A DNA stretch of 64,000 bases from Pseudomonas sp. MWU16-30317 (GTDB taxonomy: Bacteria; Pseudomonadota; Gammaproteobacteria; Pseudomonadales; Pseudomonadaceae): NCBI RefSeq assembly GCF_020515695.1, contig NZ_JAIWJA010000006.1:1-64000 (forward strand), given 5' to 3'. Position 1 is the first letter of the stretch. Every line of letters starts with the position of its first letter. Shown here piece after piece: positions 55,846-64,000 of the stretch. A model generated the notes under the pieces. It saw nothing but the letters and a program-made list of their open reading frames with translations. It did not search any database and was not told the DNA's origin. The translations under genes and the position numbers were made by a program.

Positions 55846-56999
55846 AAGCCCGTGTGAGCGACATCCTGAAACGCCTGATCGCCTTCGATACCGTGTCGAG
55901 CGAGTCGAACATGGCGCTCATCGAGTACGTGCGTGATGTGCTGGCCAGCAAAGGCATCGACGCGCTGATCGTCAAGGACGAGACCGGCCGCAAGGCCAAC
56001 CTGTTCGCCAGCGTCGGGCCTCAGGGCACGCCGGGCATCGTGCTGTCGGGGCACACCGATGTGGTGCCCGCCGCAGGGCAGGCCTGGACCGTGCCGCCCT
56101 TCGAGGCCACCTTCAAGGATGGCCGGGTATACGGCCGCGGTACCTGCGACATGAAAGGCTTCATTGCCCTGGCCATCGACACGATGCTCGAGGCGGCTGA
56201 CCTCGACCTGAACCGACCGCTGCAGCTGGCACTGTCTTACGACGAGGAAATCGGCTGCGTCGGCGTGCGGCGCCTGCTCGACGTGCTGGAAATGGCGCCG
56301 CTGCGCCCGTTCCTCTGCGTGGTGGGCGAGCCGACGCTGATGCAGTTCGCCGTCGGCCACAAGGGCAAGGCGTCGTACCGCACCTACTGCCGCGGCCAGG
56401 AGGCGCATTCCTCACTGGCGCCACGGGCGATCAATGCGATTCACCTGGCCAGCGATTTCATCTCGACGTTGCGCGACAGCCAGCGGCGCATCGAACAGCA
56501 CGGCCAGCGCGACGAAGGCTACGACATCCCCTACAGCACCGTGCACATCGGCCGGATCGACGGCGGTAAAGCGCTGAATATCGTGCCCAACCTGTGCACG
56601 CTGGAATTCGAGTTCCGCAACCTGCCGGCCGATGATCCGCAGTTGCTGCTGGAGGAGTTGCGCGAGCGCGCCGAAGCGCTGGTCAGCGAAGCCCGGCAAG
56701 TGTCCAGCGTTGCCGCCATCGACATCGAGCTGATGAACGAGTACCCCGCGCTCGAGACCCACCCCAGCGTCGAGGCCGTACGGCTGCTGCACCGCTTTGC
56801 CGCGCCGGGCACCGAGCACATCAAGGTCTCGTTCGGCACCGAGGGCGGCTTGTTCGCCAATCGCCTCAACGTGCCGGTGGTGGTCTGCGGCCCGGGCTCG
56901 ATCGAGCAGGCGCACAAGCCTGACGAATATATCGAGGACAGCCAGCTCGAAGCCGGCGAGCGATTCCTGCACACCCTGCTCGGCTCGTTGAAGCAGTAG
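55842..56999 (+). CDS. argE: M20 metallodeacylase, ArgE-like
   Basis: 385 residues. Metal ligands His71 and Asp103 (GHTDVV, GTCDMKGF), Glu135-Glu136 (YDEEIGC) and Glu163 (VGEPT) fit acetylornithine deacetylase. It is translationally coupled to the dehydrogenase subunits, which suggests it hydrolyses the imported compound or an acylated intermediate rather than serving arginine biosynthesis. The gene symbol marks the family only. Confidence 0.82.
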   Translation: MKARVSDILKRLIAFDTVSSESNMALIEYVRDVLASKGIDALIVKDETGRKANLFASVGPQGTPGIVLSGHTDVVPAAGQAWTVPPFEATFKDGRVYGRGTCDMKGFIALAIDTMLEAADLDLNRPLQLALSYDEEIGCVGVRRLLDVLEMAPLRPFLCVVGEPTLMQFAVGHKGKASYRTYCRGQEAHSSLAPRAINAIHLASDFISTLRDSQRRIEQHGQRDEGYDIPYSTVHIGRIDGGKALNIVPNLCTLEFEFRNLPADDPQLLLEELRERAEALVSEARQVSSVAAIDIELMNEYPALETHPSVEAVRLLHRFAAPGTEHIKVSFGTEGGLFANRLNVPVVVCGPGSIEQAHKPDEYIEDSQLEAGERFLHTLLGSLKQ

Positions 57000-57020
57000 A
57001 GCCTGCCGTGGGCGCGTGAA

Positions 57021-57061
57021 TTTCAGCATCCCGCGCTGCTGGCGCACCGCTTTCAGCATCC
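57021..57061 (+). repeat. Direct repeat upstream of the semialdehyde dehydrogenase gene
   Basis: TTTCAGCATCC occurs at 57021-57031 and 57051-57061, 30 bp apart (about three helical turns). It lies in the 114-bp gap before the gene at 57114, so it could be a regulator-binding pair. Confidence 0.4.
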
Positions 57062-57113
57062 TGCACCGAGGCGCCTGCATAGACTGGCAGTTGTCTCGGA
57101 TCAGGACTCGATC

Positions 57114-58571
57114 ATGCTCAAACATCAATTGAAAGATGCCAGCCTGCTGGTAGAACGCGCCTACGTGAACGGTCAGTGGATCAGCGCGCAGGACGGCGCC
57201 ACGCTGGCGGTGATCGACCCCGCCACCGGCGAGTGCCTGGCCCATGTGCCGGCCATGCAGGGCGACGACACCCGCCTGGCCATCGCCGCTGCCGAGCGCG
57301 CCTGGCCGGCCTGGCGCGCCAAACCTGCGGCCGAGCGCGCGGCGCTGCTCGAGCGTTGGCATCAGGCCATGCTGGATAACGTCGACGATCTAGCCCTGAT
57401 CATGACCCTAGAGCAAGGCAAGCCGCTCAACGAGGCCAAGGGCGAAATCCGCTATGGCGCCAGCTTCGTCAAATGGTTCGCCGAAGAAGCCCGCCGCAGC
57501 TACGGCCAAACCATCCCGTCGCCTGCCGCCGACCGCCGCCTGATGACCCTCAAGCAGCCGGTGGGCGTGTGCGCGGCCATCACCCCATGGAACTTCCCCA
57601 ACGCCATGATCACGCGCAAATGCGCGCCGGCGCTGGCGGCGGGTTGCCCGATCATCGTCAAGCCCTCGGAACTGACCCCGCTGTCGGCGCTGGCGCTGGC
57701 AGTGCTGGCCGAGCGTGTCGGTATTCCCGCTGGCGTCTTCAACGTGATCACCGGCTTGCCCGCCGGAATCGGCGAGGAGCTCACCGGCAACCCCGCCGTG
57801 CGAAAGATTTCGTTCACCGGTTCGACCGCGGTCGGGCGTTTGTTGATGCGCCAGAGCGCCGAGCACATCAAGCGCTTGAGCCTGGAGCTGGGCGGCAATG
57901 CGCCGTTTATCGTGTTCGACGACGCCGACCTGGAGCAGGCCGTGGCCGGCATCATGCTCAGCAAGTTTCGCAACGCCGGCCAGACCTGCGTGTGTGCCAA
58001 CCGCATCTTGGTGCAGAACGGCATCTATGAACGGTTCGCCCAGCGGCTGGTGGAGGAGGTCGGCAAGCTCAAGGTCGGCAACGGCCTGGAAGACGGCGTG
58101 ACCATCGGCCCGCTGATCAACCCCGCCGCCGTCAGCAAGGTCGCGCGGCACATCGACGATGCCCTGAGCCAGGGCGCCAAGCTGCTGTGGGGCGGCATCC
58201 CGAGCGGCGACAGCCAATTCGTGCAGCCCACGGTGCTGGGCGATACCCACGCCGGCATGCTGTTGGCCAACGAAGAGACCTTCGGCCCGGTGGCGCCGCT
58301 GATGCGCTTTACCGACGAGGCCGAGGCGCTGGCGCTGGCCAATGCCACGCCTTACGGGCTGGGTGCCTATTATTTCACTCAGGACCTGCGTCGCTCGTGG
58401 CGCTTCGGTGAGGCGCTGGAGTTCGGCATGGTCGGGCTCAACACCGGAATCATCTCCATGGAAGTCGCACCGTTCGGCGGCATCAAACAGTCGGGCCTGG
58501 GCCGAGAAGGGTCGAGCCACGGGCTGGACGAGTACCTGGAGGTCAAGGCCTTCCACGTGGGTGGTCTATAA
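57114..58571 (+). CDS. NAD(P)-dependent succinate-semialdehyde dehydrogenase, GabD-like
   Basis: 485 residues. Catalytic Glu258 (LELGG) and Cys292 (GQTCVCANR), with the second Cys294 typical of GabD-type enzymes. Length matches GabD. Oxidation of succinate semialdehyde or a near analogue such as glutarate semialdehyde is likely. A GABA-type aminotransferase gene lies 2.3 kb downstream. Pseudomonas genomes usually carry another gabD with gabT elsewhere, so this is probably a pathway-specific paralogue. Confidence 0.87.
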   Translation: MLKHQLKDASLLVERAYVNGQWISAQDGATLAVIDPATGECLAHVPAMQGDDTRLAIAAAERAWPAWRAKPAAERAALLERWHQAMLDNVDDLALIMTLEQGKPLNEAKGEIRYGASFVKWFAEEARRSYGQTIPSPAADRRLMTLKQPVGVCAAITPWNFPNAMITRKCAPALAAGCPIIVKPSELTPLSALALAVLAERVGIPAGVFNVITGLPAGIGEELTGNPAVRKISFTGSTAVGRLLMRQSAEHIKRLSLELGGNAPFIVFDDADLEQAVAGIMLSKFRNAGQTCVCANRILVQNGIYERFAQRLVEEVGKLKVGNGLEDGVTIGPLINPAAVSKVARHIDDALSQGAKLLWGGIPSGDSQFVQPTVLGDTHAGMLLANEETFGPVAPLMRFTDEAEALALANATPYGLGAYYFTQDLRRSWRFGEALEFGMVGLNTGIISMEVAPFGGIKQSGLGREGSSHGLDEYLEVKAFHVGGL

Positions 58572-58613
58572 CCTATTGCACGCTTCGATCGATTGGCTGA
58601 GGGCACAACAATA

Positions 58614-59693
58614 ATGAGCAAGGTATTCAGGATCGCCGCAATCGCCGGCGATGGGATCGGCAAGGAAGTCATGCCCGAAGGGCTGCGCGTGCTTGATGCC
58701 GCAGTGCGCAAGTGGGGCCTGGCGCTGGAGGTCGAGGTGTTCGAGTGGGCGGACTGCGATTATTACCTCGCCCACGGGAAGATGATGCCGGATGACTGGT
58801 TCGCTCAGCTCAAGGGCTTCGACGCGATTTTCTTCGGCGCGGTCGGCTGGCCGGACAAGGTCCCGGACCACATCTCCCTGTGGGGGTCGCTGCTCAAATT
58901 CCGCCGCGACTTCGACCAGTACGTGAACATCCGCCCGGTGCGCTTGTTCCCTGGTGTGCCGTGCCCGTTGGCGGGGCGCGAGCCGGGCGACATCGACTTT
59001 GTGGTGGTGCGCGAAAACACCGAGGGCGAGTACTCGTCGGTCGGCGGCAAGATGTTCGAAGGCACCGAACACGAGTTCGTGCTGCAGGAGTCGGTGTTCA
59101 CCCGGCGTGGCGTTGACCGCATCCTCAAGTTCGCCTTCGAGCTGGCGCAAACCCGGCCGCGCAAGCGTCTGACTTCGGCGACCAAATCCAATGGCATCTC
59201 CATCAGCATGCCGTATTGGGATGAGCGCACGGCGCTGATGGCCGCCAATTACCCCGAAATCACCTGGGACAAACAGCACATCGACATCCTCTGCGCGCGC
59301 TTCGTGTTGCAGCCGGATCGTTTCGATGTGGTAGTGGCCTCCAACCTGTTCGGCGATATCCTCTCCGACCTCGGGCCCGCCTGCGCCGGCACCATCGGTA
59401 TCGCGCCGTCGGCCAACCTCGACCCGGAGCGGCGTTTCCCTTCGCTGTTCGAGCCGGTGCACGGCTCGGCGCCGGATATTTATGGGCGCAATATCGCCAA
59501 CCCGATCGCGATGATCTGGTCGGCAGCGTTGATGCTGGATTTTCTCGGGCAGGACGACGCGCGTTATCGTGCGGCCCACGACGGCATTCTCGCGGCCATC
59601 GAGCAGGTCATCGCCAATGGGCCGACCACGCCTGATTTGGGCGGCACGGGGTCGACCCAGGCCGTGGGCGAGGCCATCGCGCAGGCGCTGTGA
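58614..59693 (+). CDS. Tartrate/D-malate dehydrogenase-like decarboxylating dehydrogenase
   Basis: 359 residues from ATG 58614. It belongs to the isocitrate/isopropylmalate dehydrogenase family: AAIAGDGIGKEV (nucleotide), VVVRENTEGEYSS (substrate loop), ASNLFGDILSDL and GSAPDIYG. The loop is of the TtuC/DmlA type rather than LeuB. Such enzymes oxidise and decarboxylate D-malate or tartrate. It is 42 bp from the preceding gene. Confidence 0.87.
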   Translation: MSKVFRIAAIAGDGIGKEVMPEGLRVLDAAVRKWGLALEVEVFEWADCDYYLAHGKMMPDDWFAQLKGFDAIFFGAVGWPDKVPDHISLWGSLLKFRRDFDQYVNIRPVRLFPGVPCPLAGREPGDIDFVVVRENTEGEYSSVGGKMFEGTEHEFVLQESVFTRRGVDRILKFAFELAQTRPRKRLTSATKSNGISISMPYWDERTALMAANYPEITWDKQHIDILCARFVLQPDRFDVVVASNLFGDILSDLGPACAGTIGIAPSANLDPERRFPSLFEPVHGSAPDIYGRNIANPIAMIWSAALMLDFLGQDDARYRAAHDGILAAIEQVIANGPTTPDLGGTGSTQAVGEAIAQAL

Positions 59694-59723
59694 CGCTCTG
59701 CGCCCGACGCGGCAATGGCCGAC

Positions 59724-60650
59724 TCAGTAGCCGCGGATGCGGTCGACCTGGCCTTGCATCCGCTCGCCGCGTTCGAAGCGGCGGATGTTTTTCAGCAGCT
59801 CGGGGAAGGCGCTGTCGGGTTGCGTCATGGCGGCGATGTGTGGGGTGAGCAGGATGTTCGGGTGGCCCCAGAAGGGGTGATCCGGCGCCGCTGGCTCGTG
59901 CTGCAGCACGTCGAGTACGGCGGCGCTGAGCTGGCCGCTGTCGAGCGCGTCCAGCAAGTCGGCTTCGACCAGATGCTTGCCGCGGCCCATATTGATCAAC
60001 GCCGCGCCGGGAGGCAGTTGCGCGAACAAGGCGCGGTCGAGGATGCCCTCGGTCTGCTCGGTCAACGGCAGGACGCACAGCAAGATATCGCACTGGCCAA
60101 GAAAGGCGGGCAACTGCTCGACGCCCGCGTGGCAGGTGACCCCTTCGATCTGATGCACGCTGCGCGCCCAGCCTGAGAGCTCAAAGCCGAAGGGCTTGAG
60201 GCTCGACAAAATATGCTGCGCCTGCAAACCCAGGCCCATGACCCCGATCCGGCGTTTGGCGGCCGGCACCAGCCGATGTGCTTGCCACTGGTGCTGCTGT
60301 TGCTGCTGGCGATACCGCAGCAAGTCGCGGTGCAGGCTCAGTACGGCCAGGCAGGCGTATTCGCACATGCCCTGGCTGATGCCCGGATCGAGCAGCCGTA
60401 CCACCGGCAGGCTGACCGGCAGACGGCCCAGGTCCAATTGGTCGACCCCCGCGGACAAGGCAAACAGCACCTTGAGATTGGGCAGTCGTTGCTCCAGGTC
60501 TTCGGGCGCCTGCCAGGCGGCGAGGTAGTGAATGTCTTCAGGGTTGCCGATATCCGGCCACGCGCGCCATTCGATATCCGGGGCATGCTGGGCGAACAGC
60601 GCTCGCCACTGTTCACCGCGCACGGGGTCAGCTTTATAGAGGAGCGCCAT
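59724..60650 (-). CDS. D-isomer-specific 2-hydroxyacid dehydrogenase, GhrA-like
   Basis: 308 residues from ATG 60650, which has AGGAA at good spacing. The NAD(P) site is GVMGLGLQAQHI; the catalytic Arg (INMGRGKHLVE), Glu and His (LLTPHIAAM) segments are present. Length and motif spacing fit glyoxylate/hydroxypyruvate reductase A. It is convergent with the tartrate-type dehydrogenase (30 bp) and divergent from the aminotransferase. Confidence 0.87.
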   Translation of the reverse strand: MALLYKADPVRGEQWRALFAQHAPDIEWRAWPDIGNPEDIHYLAAWQAPEDLEQRLPNLKVLFALSAGVDQLDLGRLPVSLPVVRLLDPGISQGMCEYACLAVLSLHRDLLRYRQQQQQHQWQAHRLVPAAKRRIGVMGLGLQAQHILSSLKPFGFELSGWARSVHQIEGVTCHAGVEQLPAFLGQCDILLCVLPLTEQTEGILDRALFAQLPPGAALINMGRGKHLVEADLLDALDSGQLSAAVLDVLQHEPAAPDHPFWGHPNILLTPHIAAMTQPDSAFPELLKNIRRFERGERMQGQVDRIRGY

Positions 60651-60923
60651 GGGCATTTCCTGAGTCGAGAAAGAGTGCGCTTCATGATGCCCGAGTGGCA
60701 AAGCAGGATCGCCTGAATGGATGATCCAGGCGGCGCGCGAAGGCCCGTATTCGGGCCCGCTGCAGCAGATTCGACGGGCCCGATGGTGGCTGAAGGATTC
60801 TGCCGTTTGCCAGGGGTAAAACAGTGGATGTGGACGTCTGGGCGGGCAAGTTCGGCGTAGTCGATTGTGCCGAAGCTTTAACCTGAACAGCATCGCCACC
60901 CCCTGCCGATTGTCAGGACCCTT

Positions 60924-62234
60924 ATGGAAATCGCCATGAACAGCAAAGTCGACGAAGCACCTCATTTTCTGCGCCTGCGTGATCAGTATGTTCCACGCGG
61001 CATTGTCACGGCCCACCCGTTGGTCATCGATCGCGCCCAAGGCTCCGAGTTGTGGGACGTGGACGGCAAGCGTTATCTGGACTTCGTCGGCGGCATCGGC
61101 GTGCTGAATATCGGGCACAACCACCCGAATGTGGTCAAAGCGGTGCAAACCCAGCTGACCAAGGTCTCTCACGCTTGTTTTCAGGTAGTTGCCTATCAGC
61201 CCTATATCGACCTGGCCAAGCGCCTGTCGCAGCTGATCGGGGGCGCACAACCGTACAAGGCGGTGCTGTTCACCTCCGGTGCCGAAGCGGTAGAAAATGC
61301 CGTCAAGATTGCCCGCGCCCACACGCAGCGCAGTGCGGTCATCGCCTTTCGAGGTGGCTTCCATGGCCGCACCTTGCTGGGCACCACGCTGACCGGCATG
61401 AGCCAGCCCTACAAGCAGAACTTCGGGCCGTTCGCGCCGGAGATCTTCCATACCCCGTACCCCAATGCGTATCGCGGGTTCAGCAGCGACATGGCCCTCG
61501 CCGCGCTGGATGAACTGCTGGCGACCCAGGTGGCGGCCGAGCGCGTGGCCGCGATCATCATCGAGCCGGTGCAGGGCGATGGCGGCTTCCTGCCCGCGCC
61601 CGTGGAGTTCCTGCAGGCCTTGCGCGCCTTGACCACCAAGCACGGCATCGTGCTGATTGTGGATGAAATCCAGACCGGCTTCGGCCGCACCGGCAAGATG
61701 TTCGGCTTCGAGCACGCGGGCATCGAGCCGGATCTGGTCACCGTCGCCAAGAGCCTGGCCGGTGGCTTGCCGCTCTCCGGGGTGGTCGGCCGCGCGCAGA
61801 TCATGGATGCACCGCTGCCCGGCGGCTTGGGCGGCACCTATGGCGGCAACGCGCTGGCCTGCGCCGCAGCGTTGGCGGTGCTCGACACCTTTGAGCAAGA
61901 GCAACTGGTCGAGCGCGGCCAGCAACTCGGCGCTCGCTTGCGCGATGGCCTGCTGGCGTTGCAGGGGCGTTACCCGCAGATCGGCGACGTGCGCGCGACG
62001 GGCTTCATGGTCGCCATCGAGCTGATCAAGGACGACGATCAACGCAGCGCCGACGCCGATCTGACGCAGCGCTTGATCGACCAGGCCCGCGTGGGCGGGC
62101 TGCTGGTGATCAAGTGCGGGGTCTACCGCAACGTCCTGCGCTTCCTGGCGCCGTTGGTGACCACCGAAGCGCAGATCGACGAAGCCCTGCAGATTCTGTC
62201 GGCGGCCTTGGCACGCGTCTTGATCACCAAGTAG
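60924..62234 (+). CDS. gabT: 4-aminobutyrate-type aminotransferase (class III, PLP)
   Basis: 436 residues. PLP Lys276 (VTVAKSLAGG), Asp247 (IVDEIQTGFGRTG) and the TSGAEAVENAVKIARA motif place it with GabT/PuuE. The start ATG 60924 has AGGA upstream; ATG 60936 is an alternative. It would convert GABA or a similar omega-amino acid to its semialdehyde, the substrate expected for the dehydrogenase at 57114. It sits 273 bp from the divergent hydroxyacid dehydrogenase. Confidence 0.85.
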   Translation: MEIAMNSKVDEAPHFLRLRDQYVPRGIVTAHPLVIDRAQGSELWDVDGKRYLDFVGGIGVLNIGHNHPNVVKAVQTQLTKVSHACFQVVAYQPYIDLAKRLSQLIGGAQPYKAVLFTSGAEAVENAVKIARAHTQRSAVIAFRGGFHGRTLLGTTLTGMSQPYKQNFGPFAPEIFHTPYPNAYRGFSSDMALAALDELLATQVAAERVAAIIIEPVQGDGGFLPAPVEFLQALRALTTKHGIVLIVDEIQTGFGRTGKMFGFEHAGIEPDLVTVAKSLAGGLPLSGVVGRAQIMDAPLPGGLGGTYGGNALACAAALAVLDTFEQEQLVERGQQLGARLRDGLLALQGRYPQIGDVRATGFMVAIELIKDDDQRSADADLTQRLIDQARVGGLLVIKCGVYRNVLRFLAPLVTTEAQIDEALQILSAALARVLITK

Positions 62235-62318
62235 CCATCACTGCGCTGGCGCGGGGAGTGTTCTTCGCGCCGACGTGCACGCATTGAATGTTGGGCTGTA
62301 TCGGAGGTTTGACTTGCC

Positions 62319-62975
62319 ATGGGGCTGACTGAATATCGCGCACTGCTGATCGACTGCGATGAAGTATTGGTAGACCGCGACTCCGGGGTCTGGAGCGCCT
62401 TGCAGCCCTTGCTCGAAAGCCGCAGTGGCGCGTCTGACCGGGCGCAGATCCTGGCCGAGTACAAGACCGTGATCGGCGCACTTTATCCACGGTTCGACGA
62501 ACTGGGCTTCAGCGGCTTGCTGTGCTTTGCCCACCGCCAGATGGCCGAACGCCTGGGCATCAAGGCCAGCTGGGAGGAGGGCATGACCTTCGCCCGCTCG
62601 GTGCCGACCTGGAGCGTGTTCGAGGATGCACCGGGGGCCATGCTGTACCTGCGCAAGTTCTACCGGCTGCTGGTGTTCGTGGACCGCGATGCCGAAGACC
62701 GCGGCGTGCTGTGCGAGCGCCTCGGCTTGATGCCTGACGACCTGCTGTCGCCCGCAGCCTACCCGATCGAGCGCACCGATTGGCTCAGCGCGCTGGACAT
62801 CGATCCGCGCCATACCCTGCGCCTGTCTCGGCCACCGGCCAGCGCCATGGCCGACGGCGGCCTGTGCCTGATCCGCCGCGACCGCGCCGACCACCGCCAA
62901 CCGTGCCCGGCCGACGTGTGCATCAGCAGCATGGCGGACCTTGTCCGACAACATCAGCTGTCTTTACGGCGCTGA
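62319..62975 (+). CDS. HAD-like hydrolase of unknown substrate
   Basis: 218 residues. Motif I reads LIDCDEVLVD, with the two Asp of a DxD. The later HAD motifs are not clear by eye: motif II could be in LLVFVDRDAED, and the Lys region is not obvious. The C-terminal part (from about 170) is Arg/Cys-containing and looks divergent. It lies 84 bp after the aminotransferase and probably shares its transcript. Confidence 0.7.
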   Translation: MGLTEYRALLIDCDEVLVDRDSGVWSALQPLLESRSGASDRAQILAEYKTVIGALYPRFDELGFSGLLCFAHRQMAERLGIKASWEEGMTFARSVPTWSVFEDAPGAMLYLRKFYRLLVFVDRDAEDRGVLCERLGLMPDDLLSPAAYPIERTDWLSALDIDPRHTLRLSRPPASAMADGGLCLIRRDRADHRQPCPADVCISSMADLVRQHQLSLRR

Positions 62976-63022
62976 TTTTGCTAGAAGATTGACCACAACG
63001 AACGGCAGTGCAGAGGCGCGTA

Positions 63023-63511
63023 ATGGAAGGCTTGGTCAAACTGGATCGCATTGACATCAATATCCTGGTCGAGCTGCAAAAGGATGGACGCATGACTAAC
63101 GTCAGCCTCGCTGACGCGGTCGGGTTGTCCGCCAGCCCGTGCCTGCAACGGGTCAAACGCCTCGAGTCGGCCGGCTATATTTCCAGCTACAAGGCGCATC
63201 TGAACCTGGCGAAGATCACCGAATCGGTGACGGTGTTTACCGAAGTCTCGCTGAGCGATCATAAACGCGAGGATTTTGCCAAGTTCGAAGCGAATATCCG
63301 CCTGGTGGACGAGGTGCTGGAGTGTCATTTGATCAGCGGTGGGTATGACTATCTGGTGCGGTTCATGACCCGTAGCATTCAGCATTATCAGGATGTGATC
63401 GAGGAGTTGCTGGACAAGAATATCGGGATTTCGAAGTACTTCAGTTACATCGTGATCAAGTCGCCGGTGATGAAGGATGGGGTGCCGTTGAGGAAGTTGT
63501 TGCGGCATTGA
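63023..63511 (+). CDS. Lrp/AsnC-family transcriptional regulator
   Basis: 162 residues from ATG 63023 (GAGG upstream). The N-terminal helix-turn-helix (about 7-55, with LDRIDINILVELQKDGR and SLADAVGLSASPCLQRVKRLE) is typical, followed by the RAM ligand-binding domain. It is the only regulator at this end of the catabolic locus and plausibly controls it in response to an amino acid. Confidence 0.9.
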   Translation: MEGLVKLDRIDINILVELQKDGRMTNVSLADAVGLSASPCLQRVKRLESAGYISSYKAHLNLAKITESVTVFTEVSLSDHKREDFAKFEANIRLVDEVLECHLISGGYDYLVRFMTRSIQHYQDVIEELLDKNIGISKYFSYIVIKSPVMKDGVPLRKLLRH

Positions 63512-63699
63512 AGGGGGGATTCGATCGAGGCTGCTTTAGCATTGGTCGAAGCCGTTCAAGATGGGGATGCTGCAGATGACAATACGCTGATCCGGTCGAT
63601 GCCTGTAGCCTGTGAAGTTAGTGGTGAGCCTCAGCCTTTCGATGCTTGTGGGGGGGTGGTCGGATGGCCCACGACAAACGCGCTGAAACAAGCGCTGCC

Positions 63700-64000
63700 T
63701 CAAATTAAAAACTCAAAGATTGATAATAGCTTCACGGTCTCGGGCAGCTTTTGTTGAAGCAACTTATCGAGGTACTGCCTTGCGCTCAGTGGTGGCATTT
63801 TCAATGATGCACGCTGGCGCCTGGCAGCTTCCAGTACGGCTGCTTGATCTAGATCCCACAGATCGGCAATGAAGTCGTCAGGGTGCAAAGACTCTATATC
63901 GAAGGCTTCAAGGGTATTCTTGGGGAAATCCTTGAGGTTGAAAGTCACGATGACGGAAGCGTTGCACTTGATCGCTGCGGCTAGGACATGTCTGTCGTCT
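63700..64000 (-). CDS. PIN-domain protein, C-terminal part (runs off the window)
   Basis: The reading frame continues past the window edge; the visible part begins DDRHVLAAAIKCNA and ends ...FEFLI. The VIVTFNLKDFP motif with the Asp of DDRHV is characteristic of PIN-domain ribonucleases, the toxins of VapBC-like modules. A GTG inside VIVTF is not the true start, because homologous sequence continues upstream. The antitoxin, if any, would be outside the window. The 188 bp between the Lrp gene and this stop contain no gene I can support. Confidence 0.75.
   Translation of the reverse strand, partial: DDRHVLAAAIKCNASVIVTFNLKDFPKNTLEAFDIESLHPDDFIADLWDLDQAAVLEAARRQRASLKMPPLSARQYLDKLLQQKLPETVKLLSIFEFLI

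Noticed and set aside
57030..57056. Possible sigma-54 promoter (CTGGCGC...TTTC)
   Set aside because: The essential GC of the -12 element is missing and the -24 element has mismatches.
60651..62042. Upstream extension of the hydroxyacid dehydrogenase frame to 772 codons
   Set aside because: The extension is antisense to the aminotransferase gene. The enzyme homology begins at MALLYKADP with a Shine-Dalgarno.
63542..63757. 71-codon plus-strand ORF
   Set aside because: No recognisable domain or Shine-Dalgarno, and its end overlaps the C-terminus of the PIN-domain gene.
1..64000. CRISPR arrays, phage genes, transposases, tRNA genes
   Set aside because: No regularly spaced short repeats, no IS or integrase motifs and no cloverleaf-like sequence were seen. 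The only short repeats are in-frame lapA modules, RTX repeats and REP-like palindromes.

Overview
The window looks like a Pseudomonas chromosome, most similar to the P. putida / P. fluorescens side of the genus. The evidence is high-GC coding sequence with G/C-rich third codon positions, Pseudomonas-type 5S rRNA, a complete Lap biofilm-adhesin system, and REP-like palindromes containing a GTGGGAGC core. No phage, transposase, CRISPR array or tRNA was seen.

Layout. 1-400 is the tail of an rrn operon, with two tandem 5S genes that each have their own terminator. 570-3209 holds lapG and lapD, the periplasmic protease and its c-di-GMP-sensing inhibitor. 3314-7054 (minus) is a TauD-like dioxygenase plus an ABC importer, probably for organosulfur compounds. 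7225-12125 (minus) is lapE-lapB-lapC, the type I secretion machine. It is divergent from lapA (12471-26993), a 4,840-residue adhesin with an N-terminal retention module, Calx-beta-like and cadherin-like modules, PA14-type modules, a vWA domain, RTX repeats and a C-terminal secretion signal. The 345-bp lapE/lapA gap contains a FleQ-box-like site.

27191-28958 encodes a conserved small protein and an amidase. 29067-34186 is a MarR regulator followed by a four-gene, translationally coupled FUSC/DUF1656/membrane-fusion/NodT efflux pump. 34320-36952 (minus) is a pair of overlapping membrane GTPase genes. 37126-40459 is a complete cytochrome bd-I oxidase operon (cydP-cydA-cydB-cydX-ybgE) with a strong Anr/FNR box upstream. 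40586-41770 is a PLP-dependent cystathionine lyase.

41823-63511 is a large catabolic locus. It has a cupin and a double-GNAT protein (minus), an aldehyde dehydrogenase, and then a long plus-strand series: HAD hydrolase, PuuB-like oxidase, Tat-exported binding protein, two permeases, a double ATPase, a three-subunit flavoprotein dehydrogenase resembling HcnABC/OoxAB, and an ArgE-like deacylase. Next come a succinate-semialdehyde-type dehydrogenase, a tartrate/malate-type dehydrogenase, a 2-hydroxyacid dehydrogenase (minus), a GABA-type aminotransferase, a second HAD protein and an Lrp regulator. I infer import of an N-substituted amino compound, oxidative and hydrolytic release of an amine, and flow through a GABA-like semialdehyde to succinate. 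The substrate cannot be read from sequence. This locus is the best candidate for an undescribed system. The window ends inside a PIN-domain toxin-like gene on the minus strand.
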